From NCBI GenBank assembly GCA_027621405.1, contig JAQCBT010000024.1, positions 1 through 38,524 on the forward strand: a DNA stretch of 38,524 nucleotides, in the 5' to 3' direction. How positions within the stretch are numbered: position 1 is the first letter of the stretch; each line of letters starts with the position of its first letter. Below, in pieces: positions 1-7,545 of this stretch. A program made the translations under genes and the position numbers. The notes below the pieces were generated by a model that worked only from the letters and a program-made list of their open reading frames with translations, was not told where the DNA came from and did no database searches. Source of the stretch: Pseudomonadota bacterium. GTDB lineage: Bacteria; Pseudomonadota; Gammaproteobacteria; Pseudomonadales; Pseudohongiellaceae.

Positions 1-36
1 TTTATTTTCCCTGGGAAATAAATCTGTCCCTATTTA
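1..36. repeat. Palindromic repeat family A, copy 1 (left part cut by window start)
   Basis: Positions 1-10 are the inner end of the left arm (TTTATTTTCC). A short loop follows, then the right arm reading GGAAATAAATCTGTCCC and ending TATTTAA. One A is missing from the right arm relative to the other copies. The copy ends 4 nt before the GTG start at 41. The outer left arm is outside the window, so flank symmetry cannot be tested. Confidence 0.9.
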
Positions 37-40
37 ATCC

Positions 41-1033
41 GTGAAAAAGCAAAAGACAGTCGCCATCATTGGCGCCGGGATGGCAGGTATTACTCTCGCC
101 CGGCAGATACACGAGCAGGCCAGGGTAACCGTGTTCGAAAAGTCGCGGGGTTACGGTGGCCGCATGGCTGTCAGGCGCCAGGATGTCTGGCAGTTTGACC
201 ATGGCGCCCAATTCTTTACCGCCCGTTCGAGCGATTTCCAGTTACTGACGGCTTCTCTGGTCGATGCAGGCATCATCGCAGCCTGGGAGCCCAGGATCGT
301 AAGCCTGCAACCAGCTGATAAACCTTACAAACGCCTGTGGTATGAACCCCACTACGTGGCAGTTCCCGGAATGAGCAGCGTAGTGAAGCACCTGGCGACA
401 GAGCTGGATGTTCGCCTGCAAACCCGGGTAGCCGCCATCCACCGCTTTCGCCAGGGGTGGTTGTTGCAAGATGAAGCCGGCCAGGAACTGGGACAATATG
501 ACCTGGTGATAGCGGCCCTGCCCGCTCCTCAATGCATTGAGCTGATGCCGGCAGAGTTCTCAGGTCAGTCCCAACTGGCGGCTGTAGAATATTCGCCCTG
601 CTTCGCCTTGATGTTGGGTTTCGAGCAAAGCCTGAACCTCAGCTTTGGCGCGGCGATAGTGAAAGATTCTCCCATTGGCTGGATTGCCGTCGGCAATGCC
701 AGGCCGGGACGATCAGATTCATCCTCACTGTTACTGCATAGTGACAACCACTGGGCTGAAGACAATCTCGAGCTTCCCCTACCCGAAGTCCAGCAATCCT
801 TGCTGAATGCGCTGGCGGATCTGCGCGGCATCGACCTGCCCGCGCCAGCGCATATTGACCTGCACCGCTGGCGTTATGCACGAGTAGAGGGTGAGTCTTT
901 TCCGGGAGTACTGCTGGACGAGAAACAAGGACTGGCTGCCTGTGGCGACTGGAGCCACGGCAAGCGGGTTGAAGACGCGTTTCTCAGCGGCCTCATTCTG
1001 GGACAGACCTTGAGCGATCTTCTTCGTGGTTAG
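41..1033 (+). CDS. FAD/NAD(P)-dependent amine oxidase-like oxidoreductase (renalase-like, COG3380)
   Basis: This 330-residue protein has an N-terminal dinucleotide-binding loop, GAGMAG at residues 11-16. The acidic end of the second Rossmann strand (VFEKS) and then RGYGGRMA follow, the order seen in renalase-like flavoproteins. DHGAQFFTAR after that is typical of this bacterial subfamily. The C-terminus has the usual FAD-contacting segment with a GDW motif and an SGL helix. It is probably a soluble FAD oxidoreductase; the substrate cannot be told. The GTG at 41 is only 4 nt beyond a family A palindrome and has no visible Shine-Dalgarno. The next in-frame ATG (MAGITLA) would remove the FAD loop, so GTG is preferred. 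The left neighbour is outside the window. Confidence 0.85.
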   Translation: MKKQKTVAIIGAGMAGITLARQIHEQARVTVFEKSRGYGGRMAVRRQDVWQFDHGAQFFTARSSDFQLLTASLVDAGIIAAWEPRIVSLQPADKPYKRLWYEPHYVAVPGMSSVVKHLATELDVRLQTRVAAIHRFRQGWLLQDEAGQELGQYDLVIAALPAPQCIELMPAEFSGQSQLAAVEYSPCFALMLGFEQSLNLSFGAAIVKDSPIGWIAVGNARPGRSDSSSLLLHSDNHWAEDNLELPLPEVQQSLLNALADLRGIDLPAPAHIDLHRWRYARVEGESFPGVLLDEKQGLAACGDWSHGKRVEDAFLSGLILGQTLSDLLRG

Positions 1034-1043
1034 AGATAAGAGA

Positions 1044-1097
1044 GAAAAGGGGTCAGGGTAAAAATACAGTGGCGTATTTTTGCTCTGACCCCTTTTC
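1044..1097. repeat. Palindromic repeat family B, copy 1
   Basis: Two 24-nt arms (1044-1067 and 1074-1097) surround the loop AGTGGC. The left arm contains GGGGTCAGGGTAAAAATAC. The right arm is its complement except for two positions that would be G-U pairs in RNA. It lies between two convergent genes, 11 nt from each stop. It may act as a bidirectional terminator or be a mobile REP-like element. Confidence 0.85.
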
Positions 1098-1108
1098 CTG
1101 AAGCGGTG

Positions 1109-1471
1109 CTACTTGCTACGCGTCATGGCCCAGGGCGCCGTCGTGCCCATCGCTGCAGCCGTACCTGAAACCGAATCACCGTCGACCGATGCACTCATCT
1201 TGTAGGTCATCGTCATCATACCCTTGCGAGTGATGCTGAAGGACAGCTTGTCACCCTCTACCATGCCTTCCTCGATCTCGAGCACGCGGCCTTCACCCAG
1301 GTCGAAACCACCGATGAGTTTGCCGTCCTCGACCTTCATGTTGACCCTGGCATTGACCTCGCCGAACGGGCTGGACATGGCGAAATCCCAATCTCCATCC
1401 ACTGCCGAGTCAGCCCAGGCCAGCGGCGCTGTCATTCCTATTGCCAGTATTGCTACTGCTTTCTTTATCAT
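1109..1471 (-). CDS. Small exported protein of unknown function, beta-rich
   Basis: A 120-residue product. The start at 1471 is chosen because GGAGG lies about 9 nt upstream and a signal peptide follows at once: MIKK, a hydrophobic run, and a likely cleavage after AWA at residue 20. The mature part has alternating short strands (DGDWDFAMSSPFGEV, KLIGGFDLGEGRVLEI, KLSFSITRKGMMTMTYKM) and ends APWAMTRSK. This pattern resembles the small lipocalin-like domains found alone or at the C-terminus of secreted amidohydrolases. A periplasmic binding role is possible, but no function can be assigned. The open frame continues upstream to 1885 without homology-like content, and that part is not taken as coding. 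Confidence 0.8.
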   Translation of the reverse strand: MIKKAVAILAIGMTAPLAWADSAVDGDWDFAMSSPFGEVNARVNMKVEDGKLIGGFDLGEGRVLEIEEGMVEGDKLSFSITRKGMMTMTYKMSASVDGDSVSGTAAAMGTTAPWAMTRSK

Positions 1472-1629
1472 TCGTCCACCCTCCAAAGTCAGCGAAATTG
1501 CTGTTAGTCCGTGTATACGACAAGAAAGGTAGAGTGGTTCAGCGGGACCAATGCCTGGAATAGCCATCAGGGCAAGAACGCCGCCCCCCGCTCTTGCCCC
1601 GGCCCGCCTACTAATTCCGAAACTGTTTC

Positions 1630-2421
1630 CTAACCGAATAGAGCACTGCGCACCGAGGCCCGCTTCACTACCCATTCGCCCCCAAACTTCTTCTTGTAGT
1701 GCCGTGACAGCAGGGTGATGGCCGTCACCCCGATGACGCTGGGGCCGACCCAGAGGAAGATCGCCATGCTGTCGAAGTTGCTGGAGAATATCTCCTCGAA
1801 GAAGCGGCGTCCGCCGAACACGGTGAATGCTGTGTAGGCACCGATGCCGGCGCCGATAAGGCCGCCCAGGTGCTGCAACCACCACTCTTTCGGGCGCAGT
1901 GTCTCCCGATAGATGTAGCGCAGGTTGCCAACACCGGACGCCACCTGCAAGCCACCGAAGACCATGAACAGGATCGTGCCACCATTAATGCCTGTAATCA
2001 GCAAGCTTGCGCCGATGACAACGAGCAAGCCATTCAAGACCAGGTGCGCCGGGCGTCGCAGCGGCGCACGATCGTCCTTGTGCAAGATGGTCAACCAACC
2101 GTGGCGTGTACTCGCCAATACCAGCACGCTGAGTGAGAACAGGAACAGCGCCGCTTCCCTGACCTGGCGAATGGCGGCCGCCTCCTCGTCGGGACCCAGC
2201 TCGATGCCTGCTGCGTGTATAGTGAGTGGAAACAGGAAGTCCAGGCTCGACATCAACAGGCCGGAGAAGGACACGGTGTACATGGCCCAGGCGAAGTAGC
2301 GGCCGAAGCGTTTGTGGTCCAGTGCACCCTTGCGGGTCAACATGGGTACCCAGAACAGCAACAGGGCACAGCTGCCCACGGCGATATGCAGGTAGAGCGC
2401 AAACTCGTGCAGTGACAACAT
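1630..2421 (-). CDS. Multi-pass membrane protein (DUF2306-like)
   Basis: A 263-residue protein with about seven or eight hydrophobic segments. The first (LHEFALYLHIAVGSCALLLFW) carries a His in the membrane helix, and a loop reading LDHKRFGRYFAWAMY follows. This arrangement is seen in DUF2306 and related heme- or quinone-associated membrane proteins, but I cannot name the function. The start at 2421 has CGGAGA about 7 nt upstream. It is divergent from the histidine kinase at 2656, and the 234 bp between them hold two inverted repeats, so it could be a target of that two-component system. It ends KRASVRSALFG. Its 3' neighbour (1109-1471) lies on the same strand 158 bp away. Confidence 0.75.
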   Translation of the reverse strand: MLSLHEFALYLHIAVGSCALLLFWVPMLTRKGALDHKRFGRYFAWAMYTVSFSGLLMSSLDFLFPLTIHAAGIELGPDEEAAAIRQVREAALFLFSLSVLVLASTRHGWLTILHKDDRAPLRRPAHLVLNGLLVVIGASLLITGINGGTILFMVFGGLQVASGVGNLRYIYRETLRPKEWWLQHLGGLIGAGIGAYTAFTVFGGRRFFEEIFSSNFDSMAIFLWVGPSVIGVTAITLLSRHYKKKFGGEWVVKRASVRSALFG

Positions 2422-2455
2422 GATGGTCTCCGAAAAAAAACAGGTGAAAACTTGT

Positions 2456-2471
2456 GATCGGCGCACCGATC
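2456..2471. promoter_or_regulatory. Small inverted repeat GATCGG-CGCA-CCGATC
   Basis: A 6-bp perfect inverted repeat with a 4-nt centre, about 35 nt upstream of the start of the 1630-2421 membrane protein gene. GATCGG recurs inside the larger dyad at 2519-2542. It could be an operator or a leader hairpin. The role is inferred only from position. Confidence 0.3.
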
Positions 2472-2518
2472 CATTGCTGCCCAGTGTAGTGACTGACCTG
2501 TACCTCGAGCAGTGCCGG

Positions 2519-2542
2519 AAGTCATGATCGGTAGCATGACTT
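2519..2542. promoter_or_regulatory. Candidate operator: 8-bp dyad with 8-bp spacer
   Basis: AAGTCATG (2519-2526) and its exact complement CATGACTT (2535-2542) are separated by 8 nt. The dyad lies about 115 nt upstream of the sensor kinase start. Half-sites of this size and spacing suit a dimeric NarL/DesR-type regulator such as the one encoded at 3789-4433. Autoregulation is inferred, not shown. Confidence 0.45.
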
Positions 2543-2655
2543 TTGGCCTATAGGTGGGTCTTAACTGCTGTGTGATAATTTGGTCATCACGCGCCGCCAG
2601 ACGGTGTGAATCCAGGGTTAATGTCAATGCACGGGCAAGCACGCCAGGCAAATCG

Positions 2656-3792
2656 ATGAGCAAGTGGGAAGGACTGGGCAAGACTGGCAGCGAAATCGCG
2701 CTGTCTTTTTCCGGCATCATGGTCACCGCCGTGGTGGGCGCCGTGGGTACCTATACGGTCTCCAATACCTCGCTGTTTGTTCCCACCGCAGTGCTGGCCA
2801 CTGCCCAGTTACTGCTGGTCACCTACTACATGTTCATGGAGCTCGACCGCAAGCTGGCTCTCGTCTTTTGGCTGGAAGCGTTCTGCATCAGCGCATTGCT
2901 TTTCCTGGTGCCTTCCACCTTCATCCTGGTGCTGAGCATCGTGTGGCTGATCCAGGCGGTCGAGATATACGGTATTCGCCGGGCGACCCAGTTGCTGGTC
3001 GCCAGCCAGATCCTCTTCCTGCTGGCGCAGTACACCCACATCGAATACACAAGTTGGCTGGATATTCTCATCAGCATCTTCCTGTATGCCCTGCTGCAGA
3101 TCTTCGCCATCAGCGTGTTCCAACGGATGATCAACGAGCGTGAACAGCGACAACAGATGGCGGCGCTGAATCGTGAGCTGCTGGCTACCCGCGAACTACT
3201 CTCCCAGTCCGCTGCCCAGAACGAGCGGCTGCGTATCGCCCGTGACCTGCATGATATTCTCGGTCATCACATGACCGCTCTCATCCTCAACCTGGAAGTG
3301 GCCAGTCATACACTAGCAGGCCAGCCGCAAGAAAAGGTTGAGCAATCCCTGGCCCTGGCCAAACTCTTACTCAGCGAACTACGCAGCACTGTCAGCGACC
3401 TGCGCGACGACTCCCCGATCAACCTGGAAGAATCGGTCAGGAAGCTGGTAACCGGCATCCCCAACGTCTCTATCGATGTTGATTTCAGCGCCGCCCCGGC
3501 CATCAACGATGTGGACATGGCAGAGACTTTCCTGCGTTGTGCCCAGGAAGCGGTGACCAATGTGTTGCGCCACAGCGATGCGAATCGTTGCCACATCAGC
3601 ATGCGTGGCGATGAAGAATCATGCACCCTATCCGTGTCCGACAACGGCAGCAGCGATGCAGCCATCGAGCCGGGCAACGGCTTGAAGGGCATGCGCGAAC
3701 GGGTGGAGGCACGCGGCGGCGAGCTGCACTGGCAACAGAACGGAGACGGCTTCCAGCTATTGATCTCACTGAAGGCAGAAGCAAGCGCATGA
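2656..3792 (+). CDS. Sensor histidine kinase, HisKA_3 (DesK/NarX-like) family
   Basis: A 378-residue membrane kinase. Five to six hydrophobic segments fill roughly residues 12-155. A coiled-coil linker (REQRQQMAALNRELLATRELL) follows, then the HisKA_3 dimerisation helix RLRIARDLHDILGHH with phospho-acceptor His199. The ATPase domain shows an N-box (AQEAVTNVLRHSDA) and G-boxes (DNGSS, GNGLKGMRERV). The extended frame begins at 2554, but ATG 2656 is preferred: AGG lies about 10 nt upstream and the membrane region starts soon after. The stop overlaps the regulator start as ATGA (3789-3792), indicating translational coupling. The lack of a large periplasmic domain suggests that it senses something within the membrane, as DesK does. 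The ligand is unknown. Confidence 0.9.
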   Translation: MSKWEGLGKTGSEIALSFSGIMVTAVVGAVGTYTVSNTSLFVPTAVLATAQLLLVTYYMFMELDRKLALVFWLEAFCISALLFLVPSTFILVLSIVWLIQAVEIYGIRRATQLLVASQILFLLAQYTHIEYTSWLDILISIFLYALLQIFAISVFQRMINEREQRQQMAALNRELLATRELLSQSAAQNERLRIARDLHDILGHHMTALILNLEVASHTLAGQPQEKVEQSLALAKLLLSELRSTVSDLRDDSPINLEESVRKLVTGIPNVSIDVDFSAAPAINDVDMAETFLRCAQEAVTNVLRHSDANRCHISMRGDEESCTLSVSDNGSSDAAIEPGNGLKGMRERVEARGGELHWQQNGDGFQLLISLKAEASA

Positions 3793-4433
3793 AGATCAGA
3801 GTCATGCTGGCCGAGGACCAGACCCTGGTGCGGGAAGGCCTGCGCAATTTGTTAGAGCTCAGCGACAATATCGAAGTGGTAGGCGAAGTTAGCGACGGAT
3901 CCGAAGTACTGGAAGGCCTGGCCCGGCTGCAACCAGACGTCCTGCTCACTGACATCCGCATGCCGAAGATGACTGGCATCGAAGCCCTTCGCGCCATGCA
4001 GGAACAGGGCATCAATACGCCTTCCATCATCCTTACCACCTTCGACGATCATCAACTGGTACTGGAAGGCATGCAGGCCGGAGCCAGTGGCTACCTGCTC
4101 AAGGACGTGTCCCTGGACAGCCTCGTTAATGCCATCGAGACCGTGCACCGTGGCGAGACTCTGGTGCAACCGGCGATCACCGAGCGTATCCTCAAGGGCC
4201 TGTCGTCCATGGCCAGCAAACAGGATGACACGGAGATCGTCGAAACATTGTCCACCAAGGAACTGGAAGTCTTGCGCCTGGTGGCTGGCGGCTACAGTAA
4301 CCGGGAGATATCCACAGCCATCCACAAGTCAGAGGGCACGGTGAAGAACCAGGTCTCATCCATACTGGAGAAGCTCGGGGTGCGGGATCGGACCCAGGCG
4401 GTGCTTAAGGCGATTAACCTGGGTTTGCTGTGA
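3789..4433 (+). CDS. Two-component response regulator, NarL/LuxR family
   Basis: A 214-residue regulator. The receiver domain (residues 1-120) shows the acidic pair in LAEDQ, phospho-acceptor Asp55 in LLTDIRMPK, the switch Thr in ILTTFDD and Lys in YLLKDVS. The C-terminal LuxR-type helix-turn-helix reads LSTKELEVLRLVAGGYSNRE and then KSEGTVKNQVSSILEKL. The ATG overlaps the kinase stop, so kinase and regulator form one unit. A dyad upstream of the kinase gene (2519-2542) is a candidate binding site. The gene ends 6 nt before family A copy 2. Confidence 0.93.
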   Translation: MKIRVMLAEDQTLVREGLRNLLELSDNIEVVGEVSDGSEVLEGLARLQPDVLLTDIRMPKMTGIEALRAMQEQGINTPSIILTTFDDHQLVLEGMQAGASGYLLKDVSLDSLVNAIETVHRGETLVQPAITERILKGLSSMASKQDDTEIVETLSTKELEVLRLVAGGYSNREISTAIHKSEGTVKNQVSSILEKLGVRDRTQAVLKAINLGLL

Positions 4434-4439
4434 CCAGTT

Positions 4440-4488
4440 AAATAGGGACAGATTTATTTTCCGAAGGAAAATAAATCTGTCCCTATTT
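4440..4488. repeat. Palindromic repeat family A, copy 2
   Basis: Two perfect 23-nt arms surround the loop GAA. Outer bases are GTTAAAT on the left and ATTTGAC on the right, so palindromy continues with one mismatch. It lies 6 nt after the stop of the response regulator gene and about 94 nt before ftsH on the same strand. Confidence 0.97.
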
Positions 4489-4581
4489 GACGGCCGCCCG
4501 AGAATAAGGACAATGATCCCACAGATAGAAGGCACCTGAGCCTGCACCGCACTACCTGCCCCTTTTACCCGGAACCGATAC

Positions 4582-6495
4582 GTGAGCAACTCCGAACCGC
4601 AATCGCAACAGCAGCCTGACTCTGGCAACTCAGATGATGCCCGGTCATCAGGTCCATCCGGGAAGCAACCAACGCCCAATCCGACACCAAGGCTGGGAAT
4701 ACTGGACTCATTCATCTTCGCGCTGCTTCTGTTCAGCCTGCTGCGCTTTATCGGCATGGGCTTTTCATCCGGTGCCGCCGAGATTCCCTACTCCCAGTTC
4801 AAGGACGAGTTGCGCGAAGACCTGGTCGCCAGCGTCGTGATACAGGGCGACCAGATCCGCGGTAATTACCGCAACGCTCAGGAGCAATCGACTGGATTCA
4901 CCACCACATTCCCGCCGTTCGATGACGCCGACCTGTTTCCCCTGCTGGAACAACAGGACGTTGTGGTAGTGGTGCGATCCAACGAGCAATCCATCTGGAC
5001 GCTCATACTGATCAACATGATGCCGGTGCTGTTGTTGATCGGCATCTTCCTCATGGCCACACGGGCCTTGCGGGGAAAGGCCGGGGGCAGCCTGCCCGGT
5101 GGTGGCCTGTTCAGCTTCACCAAGTCCCGGGCAAAGCTCAGCGAAACCAAGGACATCAAGGTGAGTTACGACGATATTGCCGGTCTCACCCATGCCAAGC
5201 AGGATCTGTCGGAGATCATCGATTTCCTCAAGCACCCGGACAAGTACCTGGCGATCGGCGCCCATATTCCCAAGGGCATACTCATGATCGGCCCACCGGG
5301 CACGGGCAAGACCCTGCTGGCCAAGGCCACCGCAGCAGAGGCAGGTGTCCCTTTTTTCAGCATTACCGGCTCCGAGTTTGTGGAGATGTTCGTGGGGGTA
5401 GGTGCCTCCCGTGTGCGAGACATGTTCCAGGAAGCCCGCAAGGTAGCGCCGGCACTGATCTTTATCGACGAGATCGATTCCGTGGGCCGTGCCCGCAGCA
5501 ATATAGGCATCGGTAACGATGAGCGGGAACAGACCCTGAACCAGATCCTGGCAGAGATGGACGGCTTCAGTGCCGACGAGGCCGTGGTCGTGATCGCCGC
5601 CACCAACCGCCCCGACATCCTCGACACTGCCCTCACCCGACCCGGTCGCTTCGATCGCAAGGTGGTACTGGACCTGCCACAGCGCGACGCGCGCCTCGAT
5701 ATCCTCAAGGTTCATGCACGCAAGGTGCCCCTGGGTGACAACGTGGACCTGGAAACCATCGCCGCCGGCACCATCGGCTTCAGCGGCGCCGACCTGGCCA
5801 ACCTGATCAACGAGGCCGCGCTACTGGCCGCTCGGGAAGGCAAGACCCGGGTGGAAAACTCCGACCTGGAACGGGCCCGGGACAAGGTGGTGCTGGGCGA
5901 GAAACGGGAGTCTGTGCTCACCGACGCTGAACGGGAACGCACCGCCTATCACGAGGCCGGCCACGCCCTCACTGCCTACTTCATGCCGCACGCTGACGCC
6001 CTGCGCAAGGTCAGCATCGTGCCCCGGGGACTGGCCATGGGATTCACAGAACAGACACCGAAAGAAGACAAGATGAGTTACGGTCAGCATTATCTTGAGG
6101 ATCGCATCGCCATCATGCTTGGCGGGCGCTGCGCCGAGAAGCTGGTCTACGATGAGGTCAGCTCGGGTGCCGCCAACGACCTGAAGCAGGCCACGGAACT
6201 GGCCAGACACATGGTGACGGAGTGGGGCATGAATGAGAACCTGGGTGCGCTAAGCTTCCATCACCCGGAGCAGTCCTACCCGAACCAGGAATTCATGCTG
6301 CACAAGGATTACAGTGAGCACACCGCCGAGTTGATCGACGACGAAGTGCGCAATCTCATCAGCAACAACGAGCGACGCACAATGGAAACCTTGCAGGCGC
6401 ATCGAACTGAGCTGGACAGGATTGCTGCAGCACTCATTGAGCGTGAGTCAATCAGTGACAGTGACGTGGCGGAAATTGTGGGTGGAGATAGTTAA
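4582..6495 (+). CDS. ftsH: ATP-dependent zinc metalloprotease FtsH
   Basis: A 637-residue membrane AAA+ protease, close to the usual FtsH length. It has a polar N-terminal tail, a first hydrophobic segment near residues 35-55, a periplasmic stretch, and a second membrane segment near 133-155. The ATPase has Walker A GPPGTGKT at 237-244, Walker B LIFIDEID and the second region of homology with ATNRPDILD and RPGRFDR. The protease has HEAGH at 457-461 and the third zinc ligand Asp533 in AANDLKQAT. The start is GTG with only a weak GGA upstream. It appears monocistronic, with family A palindromes on both sides, and lacks the usual rlmE neighbour, so it may be a second FtsH paralogue. Its TAA (6493-6495) lies inside palindrome copy 3. 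Confidence 0.92.
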   Translation: MSNSEPQSQQQPDSGNSDDARSSGPSGKQPTPNPTPRLGILDSFIFALLLFSLLRFIGMGFSSGAAEIPYSQFKDELREDLVASVVIQGDQIRGNYRNAQEQSTGFTTTFPPFDDADLFPLLEQQDVVVVVRSNEQSIWTLILINMMPVLLLIGIFLMATRALRGKAGGSLPGGGLFSFTKSRAKLSETKDIKVSYDDIAGLTHAKQDLSEIIDFLKHPDKYLAIGAHIPKGILMIGPPGTGKTLLAKATAAEAGVPFFSITGSEFVEMFVGVGASRVRDMFQEARKVAPALIFIDEIDSVGRARSNIGIGNDEREQTLNQILAEMDGFSADEAVVVIAATNRPDILDTALTRPGRFDRKVVLDLPQRDARLDILKVHARKVPLGDNVDLETIAAGTIGFSGADLANLINEAALLAAREGKTRVENSDLERARDKVVLGEKRESVLTDAERERTAYHEAGHALTAYFMPHADALRKVSIVPRGLAMGFTEQTPKEDKMSYGQHYLEDRIAIMLGGRCAEKLVYDEVSSGAANDLKQATELARHMVTEWGMNENLGALSFHHPEQSYPNQEFMLHKDYSEHTAELIDDEVRNLISNNERRTMETLQAHRTELDRIAAALIERESISDSDVAEIVGGDS

Positions 6496-6545
6496 ATAGG
6501 GACAGATTTATTTTCCTGCGGAAAATAAATCTGTCCCTATTTAAC
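6491..6545. repeat. Palindromic repeat family A, copy 3
   Basis: Perfect 55-bp palindrome with loop TGC. Outer bases are GTTAAAT and ATTTAAC. It separates two convergent genes and carries both stops: TAA of ftsH (6493-6495) and TAG of the metallo-beta-lactamase-fold gene (complement of 6537-6539). Confidence 0.98.
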
Positions 6546-7424
6546 CGCGATGCACAGCATATCTTCCGACACAACGACCGGCCCGTCGTAGTGTTCACCA
6601 AGAATCGCCAGGTTGGTTTGTAGTTCGCCTGGATCCGATGTGGAGATATGACTCACCACTACCTGCCCCACCTCGGCCGATGCTGCCATCTGTCCCCAGG
6701 CACTGGGAGTGGCATGGAGTTCAGCGATGACGCCGACGGCATTCTCATTAGCCGCCATGTGAATCACCAGGGTATCGACGCCACGAATGAAATCGACGAA
6801 AGCGGGATCTGCTGCGGTCTGGTCACTGCTGAAACCGATACTTAGATCTCCGTATTCCACTCGATAGCCGATGGTCGGCACATCGCCATGGGGAACACCC
6901 ATGCCAGTTACGGTAATACCGTCCTGCTGCCAGACCTGGCTTCGCTGTGACGGATTCACCTCGATGACATTGATGTCCACCCGCCCCTGGAAGACCTCAT
7001 AGACTCCGTCTTCGCCGAACAATAACTCGGTGAAGCGGGTGATGGATGGGAAGCCATCGTTACCGCTGGGACCCGCCAGGTCGAATGATCCTCCACCAGG
7101 CCACAGGATCGCTGGCAGCTCCACAGAATGATCGGGATGCAGGTGACTCAGTGCCACCAGATCGATCTCGCCCATAGTGGCACCAGACTGGTGAAAGTTA
7201 TCCTTGCTGCCGCTTCCTGCGTCCACCAATAGCCTGCTCTCGCCATTCACCCACAGCACATAGGCAGACGAGGCACGGCCCATGGAGTCACCCGGACCCC
7301 CGGAGCCCAGCACCTGCAGTTGGACACCGCTGGAGTCGCAGGCGGCGTAGGCGGTAGAAACAGCAAGTGTGAGTGCGGCACCGACGATCAGTGCAGGCAG
7401 TGGGCTGGATTTGGCAGGCGTCAT
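6537..7424 (-). CDS. Exported metallo-beta-lactamase-fold hydrolase
   Basis: A 295-residue protein with a signal peptide (MTPAKSSPLPALIVGAALTL, likely cleavage after AYA near residue 27). The metal-binding motif SHLHPDH places His94, His96, Asp98 and His99; later ligands are probably in the GVPHGD and HISTSDP segments. The layout resembles RNase Z/arylsulfatase-like MBL proteins, but export points to a periplasmic substrate. Start 7424 is preferred over the longer frame because CAGGG lies about 10 nt upstream and the signal peptide begins there. The last two codons, Lys-TAG (AAATAG), come from palindrome copy 3. It lies downstream of rarA on the same strand, separated by copy 4. Confidence 0.85.
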   Translation of the reverse strand: MTPAKSSPLPALIVGAALTLAVSTAYAACDSSGVQLQVLGSGGPGDSMGRASSAYVLWVNGESRLLVDAGSGSKDNFHQSGATMGEIDLVALSHLHPDHSVELPAILWPGGGSFDLAGPSGNDGFPSITRFTELLFGEDGVYEVFQGRVDINVIEVNPSQRSQVWQQDGITVTGMGVPHGDVPTIGYRVEYGDLSIGFSSDQTAADPAFVDFIRGVDTLVIHMAANENAVGVIAELHATPSAWGQMAASAEVGQVVVSHISTSDPGELQTNLAILGEHYDGPVVVSEDMLCIAVK

Positions 7425-7466
7425 AGGTTTACCCTGAATTGAATGAATGCGTGAGAACCAGATTAA

Positions 7467-7490
7467 CATCCAAATAGGCATCCAAATAGG
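7467..7490. repeat. 12-bp tandem duplication abutting palindrome copy 4
   Basis: CATCCAAATAGG occurs twice in a row (7467-7478 and 7479-7490). The second unit runs directly into the palindrome arm. On the other side, the complement reads AAATAGGTATCCAAATAGGG, so a similar duplicated AAATAGG stands outside the right arm and contains the rarA stop codon. Confidence 0.85.
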
Positions 7491-7545
7491 GACAGATTTA
7501 TTTTCCCTTGGAAAATAAATCTGTCCCTATTTGGATACCTATTTA
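7472..7545. repeat. Palindromic repeat family A, copy 4 (extended)
   Basis: The perfect palindrome is 7481-7535 with loop CTT. With one mismatch it extends to 7472-7545 because both sides carry an extra outer AAATAGG unit. It lies between rarA (stop TAG, complement of 7539-7541, inside the extended arm) and the downstream MBL-fold gene. Confidence 0.95.

Noticed and set aside
1472..1885. N-terminal extension of the small exported protein to 258 residues
   Set aside because: The upstream translation is rich in Arg and Pro without domain pattern, and a good ribosome binding site and signal peptide lie at 1471.
4765..5715. 316-codon open frame antisense to ftsH
   Set aside because: It is the complement of a conserved gene, with low-complexity His/Gly-rich translation and no ribosome binding site.
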